A stretch of DNA of 64,000 nt from Cenococcum geophilum 1.58 (GCA_001692895.1 KV748179.1:2652095-2716094), one strand, 5' to 3'. Numbered from the stretch's first letter, positions 1 to 12,704 are shown. Notes: a model not told the origin generated them from the sequence alone. Numbers and translations are program-made.

Positions 1-650
1 AATTGCTGCTTAGATCCTTTCTAGTCTTCGGTTAATTTCCTTAGGGGTAGCTAATAAGCCTTACTTATTTAATATCGGGTAGATTTCTTCTAGGTCTTAA
101 AGTTATTATTTAACTATATTAAGGAAGCTATTTACCTTAAGCATCCTTATTATATATCTTTTGCTATTTAGTTACGCCTTAATATCTAAATCTAGCTATA
201 TCTAGATAGGGATATGGTCTAAAGTAAGTGCCTATTTTTTTTAGGGTTATACCTTTTAAGTCTTTAGTATAGGCCTTTATTTATAAATATAAGGTTAATT
301 ATACTTTTAGCGGATCCTTATTGCCATATAATTACTTTAGGGGGGGTGGCTAGCTTAAGGCCCTAGGTGTCTATAGCTTTTAGTAGGTACTTTACCTATT
401 ATTTAGCAGCGATGTAGATACCCCCCTACCGTAGATAGTAGAGGTTTATATCTCCTAATAGAATAGACTCTATGCCTTTAGTTTTAAGTAAGCTTATTAT
501 TAATATAATATTCTCTGTTTATAGGACCCCTTTAACCCTAGGGTTATATATATTAATAATTTATACCAGTCCTTTATATATTTGGATTATTACAGCTATA
601 ATATCTAGATTAACTGCCTGTTATAACTATAAGGATAGGCTAATAGTTTT

Positions 651-2152
651 TTTTTTTTTATATATATCCAATTGTATTATACTATGTACAATACTGCGCA
701 TGCAGCCTCTAGGCTATGGCGCTATAGTCCTATATACATGAATCCTTCCTAGGCAGCTTAACATGTACTAGTAACTAAGTGGACACTCTAGTCCGTTTTA
801 AATGCTAGGGGAGTTTTATCCTGGTATTTTGCTCTTTAATATTTAGTTTGCACCAAGGAAATAAAGAAATCCTGGCTCTTTTATCTATTTCTGCTATATT
901 CTGCCGTTTCTAGAGTAGAAAAAGCGCTCTAAAAGATAGATTTAGTAACATTTGCATATAAAAACAAAGGGCTCTATATAGTTTGCNAGCTTNGANACAA
1001 CTACCAGTTATTCCTATACGACTTTTTTCGGTAATGTAACCTATTCTTCTCCTTGCTTAAGAATAGGTAGGGAATTAGTAATTAATAGCTACTCTCCCNA
1101 AAAGTAGGCTACTAATAGTATTTTAGAAGGGCGAACCTTGCTACATAAACCCACCCTAGTAGGAAAAATTTTCACAAGGTTGTCTGTATAGGGTATAAAT
1201 ACCAATTCCCCTATACACCTTATATTTTACGTGCTAATNGTAACACNGGCCAGCCCCCTTCCCCTATCCCCTACTATAGCTACCCTAGCAGTGCATCGTC
1301 TGCGGTGCGCCTGCGGTACGCCTGCGGTACGCCTTCGGTCCTCTATAGTTTAATTGCCTATAGCGCGACAGCCGTAGACTGGTTGTAGTAGAGGTCGTCT
1401 GCAGCACGATGGCTGTAGACTGGATGTAGGAGGTCGTCTGCTCTGCAGCAGACAGGTTGTAGGAGAGGTCGTCTGCTCTGCAGCAGACGGGTTGTGGAGG
1501 AGAGGTCGTCTGCTCTGCAGCAGACGGGTTGTGGAGGAGGTCGTCTGCTCTGCAGCAGACGGATTGTAGAAGAGGTCGTCTGCTCTGCAGCAGACGGGTT
1601 GTGGAGGAGGTCGTCTGCTCTACAGCAGACGGATTGTAGAAGAGGTCGTCTGCTCTGCAGCAGACGGGTTGTAGAAGAGGTCGTCTGCTCTACAGCAGAC
1701 GGGTTGTAGAAGAGGTCGTCTGCTCTGCAGCAGACGGGTTGTAGAGGAGGTCGTCTGCTCTGCAGCAGACAGGTTGTAGTGGAATCGTTGGTTGTGGTGG
1801 CTGGTCGTCTGCTCTATGGCAGACGGGTTGAGGAGGAGGTCGTCCGCTCTGTGGCAGACGGGTTGTAGAGGAGGTCGTCCGCCCTGTGGCAGACGGGTTG
1901 TAGAGGAGGTCGTCCGCTCTGTGGCAGACGGGTTGTAGAGGAGGTCGTCCGCTCTGTGGCAGACGGGTTGAGGAGGTCGTCCGCTCTGTGGCAGACGGGT
2001 TGAGGAGGTCGTCCGCTCTGTGGCAGACTGGTGGTGGTGGCTAGCGTCGTGATGACGCGTCCTCAGGGGGTATATAACCAGCGGCGCCCCTGCGACGACG
2101 GCGGAGGAGCAAAGGGAGGCGACGGACGGAGGTCGAAAGGGAGGCGACGGAC
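651..2152 (-). mobile_element. SINE-like / non-autonomous non-LTR element with internal minisatellite
   Basis: A 13-bp direct repeat (GGCTAATAGTTTT) flanks it at 638-650 and 2153-2165, and a poly-T run at the left marks a poly-A tail on the minus strand. About 130 bp of its 3' end matches the 3' end of the ORF1-only elements T1 and T2, so the same LINE machinery probably moved it. In minus-strand order it has a GC-rich 5' part with a 25-bp direct duplication (2111-2153), a TATA-like site near 2072, a 35-bp minisatellite, then about 700 bp of unique AT-rich sequence and the shared tail. I see no ORF of note and no tRNA-like A/B boxes, so SINE-like is a loose label. Ambiguous bases occur near 987-996, 1100, 1240 and 1247. 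Confidence 0.75.
1390..2035. repeat. GC-rich minisatellite, about 35-bp unit, roughly 18 copies
   Basis: The unit joins a G-rich arm (GACGGGTTGTAGAGGAG) to a hairpin-forming arm (GTCTGCTCTGCAGCAGAC, 7-bp stem and 4-base loop). There are two blocks. Units at about 1430-1770 carry CTGCAGCAGAC, and those at about 1800-2030 carry CTGTGGCAGAC, which suggests separate local amplifications. Apparent open frames across it come from the repeat and are not genes. It stays GC-rich inside strongly AT-shifted DNA. Confidence 0.9.
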
Positions 2153-2479
2153 GGCTAATAGTTTTACTAATTATAAAGTATACGTATATAGCTGCTTTTA
2201 GTTTATATAGGAGCTAAAATCCTTAGTGGCAGTATGTTAATTATATATAGGTATTATAGTACGGCTCTTATATAGTAAGGATATAGTATTTCTTTAGGTT
2301 TAAACTGTTTAGTAAGGGCCTTATAAGACGGTGGTTTGTGTTACTATAGTTATACTATATAATAGATAGGTAGCGGACCCCTAGCGAGGGTCCTTCTCCT
2401 CTCTATTATTTCTTACTTCTTCTATTTTTACTTTCTCTAGAATATTTGGAACTTCTATCTCTTATATCTATACCCTAGT

Positions 2480-3760
2480 TATTATTTATTTTATATAGAG
2501 CTTTCTATTCCTATATTTTGTATTCCTACTAGCGCTTTTATATTTAAATCTATTATTATCTCTAGTCCTTCCCCTATTTTTACTAGTTGGCTATATACCC
2601 TTTAAGAGTCGGCTGTAAATATTATGTTTACCGCATTAAGTCTAATTTTTAATTGTCCTGGTCTTAAGCTTACTATAGCTGTCTATAAGGGTCTTCCTAT
2701 AGGGCGTCCTCTCCCTTATGTCCCCTATAATCCTTATATCCCTATATAGTCTANTAATATNNNNNAGCGTNNCTTNTAGCCNNTTAAGGCTTAGGATAGC
2801 TAGCCTAGCCCCCTAGTATTAAAGGTAGGAAACGCTAGAAAGGCACCTGCGCCCCCCTAGCTTATTGCCTGTTGTTTTTATTTATATAACCTTGCGTGTA
2901 GTTATTCCCGTAGCTGTTAAGCCCTTACCTTCTATCTTCTATATTTAATGCAGTCTTCTCTCTCCTACGCCTTATATATACTTTAGTAGCAGTTTATATA
3001 TTTTATTTAGTTTTAATTTAAGCAGTATTTTATATTATAGGGGCCTATATAGTGGCCGTAGCACACCTATACTGCGTATGTGGATTAGGTGTATCCATAT
3101 TACGCGTAGTAATAGTATTATTTTAGGCATAGTCTATAGTTATAGAGCCTTATATTATATATAAGGCCGTTTATAATTATTTATTTTTAGATAAAAAGTT
3201 TTTGCATTCCTAGTATATATATGCTAATAATAAGGGAGCTATACGTTTATCCGGCGTCTCCCTAGCAAGTCTTTAGCGACCCTTATATCCTCTTATTATT
3301 CTTATTATTTACTTAGTTTACATTTTCCTATTAAAGCTATTAGATTTAGGTAATCTTAAGTCCTAGTATAAGGCGTTCCGTTTGTCTTACTATCTTTTAT
3401 ATAATTATTATGTTATTACCTAGCGTCCCTTTTCTACCTTAAGGCTTATAGAAACCGCTAGGACTTTAACTAGGTAATTCTTACGGAGTACTTTTATGCT
3501 AATACGTTCTCCTAGCCTGTCCCCTACCCTTATAGCTCGTTCCTTTACCTATTAGTCCTTTAGGGTAACTCTAATATCTCCGCTTCTAAGGTATTGGACC
3601 GTAATAGTATTATAGACCTCTTTATGGATTTTTATAAGGACTTCTGTTTCTAATTATCCCCTAAGCCCCTCTGCTTTTTCTATATTTAGTTATATTATAA
3701 TTATATACCCAGTTATTATCTTAAGGGGGGTAAGTTCCCTATACTGTAAAAGTGTAGCTA
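2480..3760 (-). pseudogene. LINE-1 ORF1 (gag-like nucleic-acid-binding protein) pseudogene
   Basis: The region is collinear with ORF1 of LINE-6, where three CCHC-type zinc knuckles are readable. The knuckle region here lies near 3030-3130 on the minus strand. Numerous TAA/TAG codons break the frame. ORF1 of Tad1-like LINEs coats the RNA. This copy cannot encode a protein. Bounds are approximate. Confidence 0.65.
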
Positions 3761-4212
3761 TAGCGGCCTAGGTACAGTTTGCCGGTAAAGGGGGTTTTTA
3801 TTTATTTTTAATTTTACTTAGCCGTTAGAGGATTTAATTAAGGGTTTACTAGAGGGGCGCCTAAGGTTTACTAGACTGGCGGAGCTATTCTACTAGCTGC
3901 GTTAGATTATAATGGCTAACGGTTACTTCCCTATAATTTTAAGTACTAAACGCATCTAGTAGGCTTTATATTTTATTAGATGCCTTCTTAATAAAGGTAT
4001 TTCCACTTTATAATGTAGTATTCGCCCGTCTTTATTGTGGAGGGCTATTACTAGGCGTGGTACTGGCGGTCGCGCGTAAGTGCGAACCACCGTCATTTAA
4101 CGTGTGCCTCCCCTGTAATATATATATCTTAGGGGGATTCTCTAGGTGTTTTATAGGGTTCTTTTAGTTGGTTTTAGTCTTTTTTAGGCTGGGTGTAGCA
4201 AGAGCTCTAAAT

Positions 4213-5141
4213 CCTAAAGTAATTAATACGTTAAGTAAGTAAGTAACTAGCGGCTTATAATATAATAATACCTTAAAGAACACCTAGAGAAAGGATTTAT
4301 TCGCCTTAGTTAATTACTACCTACCTTATTTATACTATTTATTAAAAAAACCTAGAGGAGGCTTAAGGTTCTATATTAATTATTAAGCCCTAAATATAAT
4401 TACGATTTAAAACTAATATCTAATTCCTTTACTTTAAGAAATGCTTAACTACTTAGTAAAAGTATAATACTTTATAAAGCTTAATATAGTCGCTACCTTT
4501 AATTAAATCCGTGTTTATAAAGAAGATAAAAAGTATATAGCTTTCTGTATATAATAGGTACTTTTTAAATACCTAGTAATGCTATTTAGTATAATAAATA
4601 GTCCTAGTACGTTTTAGCAATACGTTAATAATACACTTCGCGAATTCCTTAATATATTTGTTACCGTATATATTAATAATATCTTTATTTATTTATCTTT
4701 GCTTTTTAAGTATTAAAAGTATATCTAAATAGTCCTTAAACGCCTATAAGACGCGGGCTTATAATGCAATATTAAGAAATGCAAGTTCTATACGTTTAAA
4801 GTTACATACTTAGGCCTAATTATATCCCGTAACGGAATTAAAATAAACCCTAAAATAATTACTATAATTATAAACTAGAAAAGTCCTAGTAGTATATAAG
4901 ATTTCTAAAGATTTCTAAAATTTGCAAATTTTTACCGTTAATTTATTAATTACTTCTTAAAAATTATTTAGCTATTAGTAAACTTAATAAGGAAGAATAT
5001 AAGATTTAAATAGACTACTAAATATAAATAAGCTTTTAATAACCTAAAATATTGTTTTATAACTACTATAATTTTTACCTACTTTAATCTAGACCTTAAA
5101 TATATTATTAAAACAGACTCATCTAATTATATACTAGGAGG
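4213..5141 (+). pseudogene. Gypsy B1 reverse transcriptase fragment
   Basis: Reading through TAA/TAG stops gives a Ty3/Gypsy RT: a KKPRGGLRFYINY segment near 4350, and a YINNI motif near 4670 where YIDDI is expected (catalytic Asp pair changed to Asn by G to A). The thumb and the FLKFANFYR segment follow to about 4940. It ends where G1 is inserted, after the GG of ALGG. B2 28580-29470 is the matching uninterrupted stretch. It is a non-functional remnant. Confidence 0.85.
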
Positions 5142-5565
5142 TGTTACGGACGCTTTAAGCACGATGTTATAACTACTTAGAGAGGAGTTAGAAGAAGCTA
5201 GTTAGTTAATATAAGCACGGTTTAAGATAGAGCCGATAGAGCTATATGACGAGGAATAGTAACCGAGGTTATATAATATAATCTATATAATCTATACAAT
5301 CTGCGTAATCCGTAATAGAGCAGATAAAGCACATATATATTACGTATAAGAAGGATTTTATAGGAGTATAGTTGTGTATTTAAGGACCCTTAGTCCCTAC
5401 CTAGATAGTTCCTTCCTTATAGTAATTCTCAGAATACAATTAGAGTTAATCTATTAGGCAACCACTCCACTAGTTATTATTACGTTATTAACTTTAATTT
5501 ACATCACCTATATACCTAGCCCATTAATAAGCCTACCGTAATACTTACTATAAGGTTCCGTTATA
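5142..5565 (+). repeat. G1 5' LTR (424 bp)
   Basis: It has the same length as the LTR at 18089-18512 and both G2 LTRs (44525-44948, 57153-57576), and is highly similar to them. The ends form the short inverted repeat TGT(T/A)ACGGA...TCCGTTACA before RIP. The following bases (TAATCACTACC) should be the primer binding site, but I could not match them to a tRNA. Confidence 0.93.
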
Positions 5566-5639
5566 TAATCACTACCTAATTACGGTATTAAATACAGAAA
5601 GTCAAATAATATACTACCAAAAGTAGCCACCACAACGCC

Positions 5640-6760
5640 ATTAACGGCGGCAACTACTTTAAGGTTAGGTAATACTAGTATAGCAGATACTAACTTATAG
5701 CAACCTATAACAATCGGATAACTATAAGAGATAGTTAACTAGTTAATAACTAACAATACAGCGCTAGAAGAAAGGGTTAATAGGATTAGAGTAGCGAAGA
5801 TTAAGTTACTATTAATTAAAAGGTACTTAGGAGAAAAATTAAAGCTTAAAGGATTTCTTATATAAATGCACTTTAAGGTTATATAAGAAGGGGTAAAGCT
5901 ACTAATACCTATGGATCGAATAGTATATGCGGGACTATTCCTATTAGGAAGAGCACTTAAATAGTTTAAGCCTTACCTTATAGAAATATAGGCAAACGGA
6001 ATAACAACCACTAATTAAGAGGTGCGATTTATATTCTTAAGCTAGAAAGGGTTTATAGAGCGACTTATACAAATATTTAGAGACCTAGAGGCAGTAACTA
6101 TAGCGGAAAGAAAACTCTAAGACATTATATAACGAACCTTAGCAATTAAGTATATAACGCAGTTCCAGACGTTAGTGATATAAGTAGAGTAGAATAATAA
6201 GGCGCTTATAGTACAGTATAAGTAAGAACTTAAGGCTAAAGTCTAGGACGCGATTATCCTAATAGAAGATATAGACACCCTAGGGGAACTAATAGATTAA
6301 GCGATTAAGATTAACAATTGGATCTACTAAAGGGAATAGGCTAAGAGAGGTTAAGATAGAGTTCTATAGTCGTATAAGGCGTAGAGCACGTAATAACTAA
6401 AGCTAAGTTAAAAACTATAGTATGGCGCAGAGCTAATAGACCTAAGTAGTACTAAAGAAAAGAAATGGTTTAAGGGACAACTATAGAAACCCAGAGGACA
6501 AGAATTAAGTAATTAAAGGTCTAAGGAGTAAAGGCCGAATTAGGGATCTTAATAGCAGAAGACATTTAGGCGGACTCTATAGCAAGAAAAATGGGTTAAA
6601 GAGGGAGCTTACATAAATTACGGAAAACAAGGTCATTATATTAAAAACTGTAAAAGTGGTTAGAATTACTATATAGTAAAAGGAATAAGACTAATAGACG
6701 ATATATACGTATAAAGGGACAACAATATGCTATAAGAAACAAAAAATGTTTAATTAAAAG
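5640..6760 (+). pseudogene. G1 Gag pseudogene with RIP-damaged zinc knuckle
   Basis: Reading through stops gives a Ty3/Gypsy Gag-type helical region (5810-6300, e.g. KRYLGEKLKLKGF) followed by a basic Gln-rich stretch. A knuckle with exact CX2CX4HX4C spacing lies at 6610-6651, but the first two Cys codons read TAC (Tyr, 6610 and 6619), while His (6634) and the last Cys (6649) are kept. TGC to TAC on both is the G to A change expected from RIP. Gag would package the element RNA. This copy is dead. Confidence 0.85.
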
Positions 6761-6779
6761 TTTTACGTTTTGTTATAAC

Positions 6780-9700
6780 AACGCATGCCAAATTTATAAA
6801 GACGCTAAGTATAGCGTAAGCTATTGGCTATAGGAGCTATATTTAGCAAAATATAAAGAAACTAATAAACTAGTTCGCAGATCGGACATTAAGGATAATA
6901 ATTTTTATATAGGCGAAACATTTTATAACAATAAGGCAATAAAAGCGGTTTACTAGGAATATGTAGACCTTAGAGATATTATATAAGAGATAGAGAATGA
7001 TTCCACTATAAAATAGGGAACATTAGTAGGGATTAAGACCCCACTAGACACAATATTTATCGCTTTACGAGACGTAAAAGAAGTAGGATAGCGAACCACT
7101 TTAGCACTCGATAAAGGCAAAAGGTTAAAGGCTTAAGATTCTCAAGATAAGATAAGAGATGACTAAGATTCTTAAGATAAGATAAGGTAAGCTTAAGGAC
7201 CTATAACGGACAATAACCGATAGAGCAGAGTAATAGCTCAATTTAGTAATATACGGATAAGCTTAGGACGGAGTTTCCTAAAGGTATAAGACTTTTAAGA
7301 CGAGATAAGTAAAATTTAAGACTCTTAAAATAAGATAAGAACACTAAGTAAGCCTAGTTAAACTAAGGCTAAAGCTAAGCTTAAGATAAAAGCAAGCTTA
7401 GGATCGAGAATCCTATAGGACTAAGAATTTTAGACACGAATAAGGACTATTAAAAAACACAACACTAAGATTAAGAAGTAAGAAGACTTTAAAGATCTAT
7501 CTATAAGACGCAAACCAAAGGAAACCATAGAAGAATTTAGGTAAAGAATTATCGCATAGCAAGAACAGAAACTAGATAAGAGATTTAGTATATTAGGACG
7601 TATAAGGGACAGAGTACTAGTATAAAGAATTACTAATAGGCCTAGGGTAGGTATACTAAAAGCTAAATGGCTTACTAAACTGGAAAATAAAGAGGATCTA
7701 GGGATTCCTACTAGGTTTAAAAAACGACACATAAAAGGCTATTACGACGTAGTAATAAAAAGATACTTCCTTATGGATAAGCCGTATATACTCTAATAGC
7801 TATACTAAAAGTGGTATAAACAGCGACATAATAATAAGTAGGAAGATTTCTATATATAGTTAAATAAAAGAGTTATTTAAGACCACCTAATTACAGAGAA
7901 GGCTATAACTTATATTAAAGGAGCCTTAATTATAACGCTAAAGGATTTAGAGGAAGGATTAGAGGATTAGAGAAGTAAGAGATATATTTTAGTACCTGCG
8001 AATAAAGTCGCAACGTTTAAATTAGTATAGTAGAGGTTTAAACTTAAAGATAAAGACGAGTTAAGAGTTAACCCAAAGTACTTAGCACACTATACGCTAT
8101 TATAGATTGCATGCGTAGACAATATATATAAAATGCACAAGAATCCGAAGAAAAAGAATCGGAAATACCCTATAAGGATATATTAGGCGCTAGATAAGTA
8201 ATAGTATAGAAATACTAAGTATATACACGCCTAATATTTAATAGAAGTTTAAGAGCTAGGAGACTTATTACTTTAACTAGGAAGATTCTTTATAGAAGAA
8301 TGCTTAAACGGATAATAGTAGTAGGAATGCCTAAAAAACATATGTTTATAGTATATTAAAGATAAAAAGCGAACTAGGCATTAGCTAAAGAGCGAGCTAA
8401 GTATAATAGGATTAAGTAGCTAATAGTTAGAAAAAGTAGAGGCCTATAAAACTAGAGGGAGCTAGTAGTAAAGCCTTAGACCCTTAAAGGAATTTAAGGA
8501 TAACACCTAAATCTATAAGTTAAATGGTAAAATTAATAGTTCGAAGCGCTAATAGATAGTAGAGTAACGCAAAACTATATCTTACTAGCAGTAGTTAAGA
8601 AAATAGGTTTACCTTATAGATAGAAGGAGTAACCTTACCTATTAGTTACAATTTTAGGAGATCTAATAGCCTATAGAGGAGGGATCATTAATCTTAAAAT
8701 AGGACCTATTTAAATAACTATTAAAGGAAAACAAATCGAGATGTCTTTTAATATCCTACTATTAGGACAGGATAAGGCAGTATTAGGGATGCCTTAGTTA
8801 TAGGAATATAACCTAAGAATTAATTGGATTACAGGTTAGGTTAATATTAGAGATACTTAACGCCGTAAGATATAATAATAGCAAACTAAGTTAATATAGT
8901 ACTAAGTCGGAGTAATATATAAAGAAACTAAGCGAGGCTTAAGTTATATACTAAAGAAATATTATAAATATGGTAAGAAGCTATAGAGCCTAAAAAGTAA
9001 AAAGCTATTAGAATATATAGTATAGGATTATAAGATAGAGTTAAAACTAGGAATAAGTCTAAGGTTCTTTCTAACCTATAAGCTTATAGAAGAAGAGTTT
9101 AGAGCACTTAAAGAGTTTGTCTAAGAAAACCTATAAAAGGGATACATTAGACCATCGCAGTTATTAGCGGGTTATCTAGTACTATTCGTACTAAAGAAGA
9201 ATGGTAAACTAAGACTATATATTAACTATAGATAGTTAAACAGTATTACTTAAAAGGATAGGTATCCTTTACCCTTAATTAGCGAAATCTAGAATAGGAT
9301 AGGCAACGCGCAAATCTTTACAAAGATAGATCTAAGATAGGCATACTATTAGATTAAAATTAAGGAAGGCGATAAATAGAAAGTAGCTTTTAGATTAAAG
9401 GAAGGACTATATAAACCATTAGTTATATAATTTGGGCTTATAAACGCACTAGTAACGTTTTAGAAGCGTATTAACAATATATTAGGAGAATACTTAGATA
9501 AATTTATTATAGTATACCTTAACAACATTATTATCTACTTAATAACTAAGGAAGAATACGGGGAACACGTTAAATAGGTCTTAAAGAAACTATAAAAAGA
9601 ACAGATGCTAGTAGCGATTAAGAAATACGAGTTCTTTATAAGGAAGACCAATTTTATTAAATTTATTATTAAACTAGGCCAACTTAGTATAGATTTAAAG

Positions 9701-11790
9701 AAGATTAAGGCTATAGTAAATTAGTAAGAACTAGAGAATATTACGCAGTTAAAATTATTTTTAAGGTTTTACAATTACTACAGAAGGTTTATAGCACAAT
9801 GGTTAAAGAATATTAAACCATTTACGCGACTAATAAAGAAAGAAGAACTATAGGCATAGGGAGAGGAATAGTGGGACTTATTTAAGAAAGTTAAGAAGTT
9901 GTTTACCTAGGAGCCAGTTCTTAAGATCTATTAACTAAGACTAGAGACGGTTATAGAAATAGATATATTAGACTTTATACTAGGGGCATACTTTATATAG
10001 AAATATTAAGATAGATAGCACCTAGTAGTATACTACAGTCGGAAGATAATACTACTAGAGTTAAACTATAACATCTATAATAAGGAGTTATTAGGTATAG
10101 TTATAGCATTAAAGAAATAAAGAGCATTTTTACAAGGCATAGAGAAACTATTTATAGTTAAGATGGATTATAAAAACCTAACGGGATTCCTAATAATAAA
10201 GAAACTTAACTAAAGATAGATTAAATGGGCAAAGATATTTACAGAATACTATTTTAAGATTTAGTATACTAAGGGTATAGATAATATATAAGCAGACGCT
10301 TTAAGCCGTAAAGCTAAACTATAAAATAATAAAAAGCCATTAGGGGCTTTACTGCAAAAAGACACAGACGAACTAATTAGGTATAATTATCCAAAAAATT
10401 ATAGCAACTTAAGAGGACGACAAACTAGGAAGAGTTTATAAGACACTAAAAAGCTTTTAGGTATAAAGGATTTTTAAGGTATAGCTAAAAGAACAGTTAG
10501 AATATTTAGGAAAAGAAATACTATATAAGTATAGAGAGGTAAAGTATATCCTAAGAAGCATAGCAGAGCATTTTATGGAAGATTTCTATAAGGGAATAAC
10601 TTAAGGGTATAATAGAGCTACGGGCTTAGTGTTAAGACTATAGGAGGAGTATATTATTAATAAAATCTGGAATATTATAAGAAAAGTAATAAAGGAGTGT
10701 CTAAATTACTAAAGGAATAAACTAATAAGGTATAAGCCATATAGAGGGCTATAACCTATTAAAATACTAAAGAGACTATAAGAGGTTATATTATAGAACT
10801 TTATTATTAAGTTACTAAAGTTAAGAAATCCTATTACTAAATAAGAGTATAACGCGATCTTAGTAATAGTAGACAAGCTTATAAAGTAGGGATACTTTAT
10901 AGCATACACAGAAGAAATATTAGCAGAAGATGTCGCTAAAATCTATATTAAAGAAGTGTTCGTAAGACATAAAGCACTAAGTAAAATTATATTAGACAGA
11001 AATCTAAGATTTATAGCAGCATTCTAGAAAGTGTTTTTAGCAGAGTAAGGAGTTAGAGCAGCAACTTCCACCATATATTATCTATAGATAAACGGTTAAA
11101 CGGAAAGATTAAATTAAACACTAGAATAGTATCTAAGGTATTATATTAATTATGTATAGAATAATTAGGTATTACTATTACCAGTTATACAGTTTACATA
11201 CAATATAACACCTTAAAAAAATAGGTATATTACTATTTAAGGCAAATTATAGATATAAGCTAAGAATATTGTTGTCACTACGGCAAGCAAAAAAAAATAA
11301 GTAGCATAGCTAAAAAGAGAATAAAGACATTAATAAATCTTTATATAGACCTTATAGAATTAGCAAAGAAAGTATAAAAGAGAATAAAAAAGTACTATAA
11401 TGTTAAGAGATCTAAGGGACTAGATCTTAAGGAGGGAGATAAAGTATAGCTACTATATAAAAATTTTAAGAGTTAATAACTAAGCAAGAAATTAGACTAT
11501 ATTAGACTAGGACCTTTTAAAATTATATAAAGGATTTTACCGGTTATATTTAAATTAAACCTACTAGCTAAAATAAAGATCTACCCTATATAGCACATCG
11601 CGATACTAGAGCCAGCATATAAGAATATTAAGCTACTAGCCTATAAAGCAGACACGTATAGAGGATAAGAAGAAGACAAATAGTAAGTTTTAAAAATTAT
11701 TAGTTATAAGGATATTAACGATAAAATATAGTATAAGGTTAAGTAGATAGGCTATACTAAGACTACCTAAAAACTACTAAAAAATTTAAA
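6780..11790 (+). pseudogene. G1 Pol pseudogene: protease, RT, RNase H, integrase, chromodomain
   Basis: The domains are readable in order through many TAA/TAG codons. The protease active site is at 8549-8569 (LIDSRVT where DSGAT is expected). RT spans about 9060-9840, with YLNN at 9515-9526 in place of YLDD. RNase H spans about 9950-10320. Integrase spans about 10680-11500, where a D-x35-E pair is visible (Asp 10995-10997, Glu 11103-11105) and the first catalytic Asp appears as Asn at 10797-10799. Near 11725-11770 a YKVKQIGYTKTTQ stretch matches the core of a retroelement chromodomain (VKWxGY..TW). The order INT after RNase H places it in Ty3/Gypsy, and the chromodomain in the chromoviruses, which target heterochromatin. 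Non-functional. Confidence 0.9.
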
Positions 11791-11826
11791 GAACGCTATA
11801 AGAAAGGTATAGGAGTATTAAAAAAA

Positions 11827-12445
11827 TTGCTAAAAAATAAGTTACCTAAGGAGGACCTAAGAAGAGCAGTTGCTAAACTACTTAAATCTATTTCCTTTTC
11901 TGTTAAAAGAGAATCCGTTCTTTTATCGCTAAGTTCCTATAAACCTTATTTTATAAGTTTCTACTCCTTAAAACAAACCTTCTTACGCACCTTCTTAAGA
12001 CGGATTAACTAAGCGGACGCCATAAGATAAGACTTAAGGGCCCGTTGCTAAGTATTAGCAGCCTCCTATTCTGCATTACGGAAACGGCGTAACTCCGCCA
12101 GAGTAATAAACAGTTTATTATCTAGCCGCGTAGCAGTAGATTAAATATAAGACCCTAAAACAAATTAATTAGGGAACTAGACGACTATTAAGAGTAATAG
12201 GTTATGTATATTTAGTATTAGAGATAGAGCGAACGTTATAGGACAAACAAATATTCGCTTTAGTGCACTCTAAGTAAAAGAACAGTTATTGTAAAGATAG
12301 ACTCGCCAATATAATATAGATTAACCCCTCTTTTAAATAATAAGAATATAGAGATAATATAATCTCACTAAGAGACAATATTGCAGCAATAGTGTAAATA
12401 CGTTAAGCAGTTAAAGATGAAAAAATTGCTTTAGGTATAATAATA
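11827..12445 (+). other. Conserved coding-like segment after the G-family chromodomain, function unknown
   Basis: Downstream of the chromodomain and before the 3' LTR there are about 700 bp (continuing at 17991-18067 after LINE-2) that still read as protein over long stretches. One is the open frame at 11827-12012 (LPKEDLRRAVAKLLK...). Another is a second frame from about 12150 (EIERT, QIFALVHSK, YRDNIISLRDNIAAIV). The same segments occur in G2 on the minus strand (about 44960-45400 and 47530-47770). Similar amino-acid reading in two independent copies suggests past selection, as a Pol C-terminal extension or an extra ORF. I do not recognise a family. Confidence 0.5.
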
Positions 12446-12704
12446 ATTCATTGCTTAACGTCCGATTCGGATCCCTATTGGGCCCACACGGACTACTCCT
12501 TATATACATATAGGGAGAAAACTCTATTTGAGAAAACCCTGTAATCCATCTCCCTGCCTTTTAGGACTCGCCTATAGGGCGCCTACGAGGCGCCTACGAG
12601 TCACCTATGGTACTCCTACTACCTTACTTTTTAACCTCCTTGGGAACTACTGCTGCCGTAATAAGCCTACGGACGCGCTAGTATCGTAAACTTTACTCTA
12701 CTGC

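Larger units (their letters stand above)
1..2375 (-). pseudogene. LINE-1 ORF2 N-terminal part (AP-endonuclease), RIP-destroyed and interrupted
   Basis: The region is homologous to the endonuclease half of ORF2 that can be read in LINE-4 (21345-22100) and LINE-2. The start of ORF2 corresponds to about 2340-2375 here, and the window edge cuts it before the reverse transcriptase. The frame has many TAA/TAG codons. The 1.5-kb SINE-like insertion at 651-2152 splits it. In intact relatives this domain nicks target DNA for target-primed reverse transcription. No function can remain here. Bounds are approximate and inferred by alignment by eye. Confidence 0.7.
1..4212 (-). mobile_element. LINE-1: non-LTR retrotransposon copy, 3' end cut by window edge
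   Basis: Position 1 matches the inside of the full-length copy LINE-2 (near 15285), and the two stay collinear to the 5' end at about 4205, so the element reads right to left. Its 3' part lies outside the window. A SINE-like element interrupts it at 651-2152. About 400 bp of 5' untranslated sequence (3800-4212) holds no ORF. It is inserted in the reverse transcriptase region of Gypsy B1, whose sequence resumes just after the 5' end. It is heavily RIP-mutated and contains runs of N around 2755-2785. Confidence 0.85.

Noticed and set aside
1494-1709. 71-residue frame in the minisatellite
   Set aside because: Repeat-driven, no start context, not conserved between the two sub-blocks.
2755-2785. 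Run of ambiguous bases suggesting a breakpoint
   Set aside because: Sequence on both sides stays collinear with LINE-2 (16510-16560), so it is low-quality base calling and not a junction.
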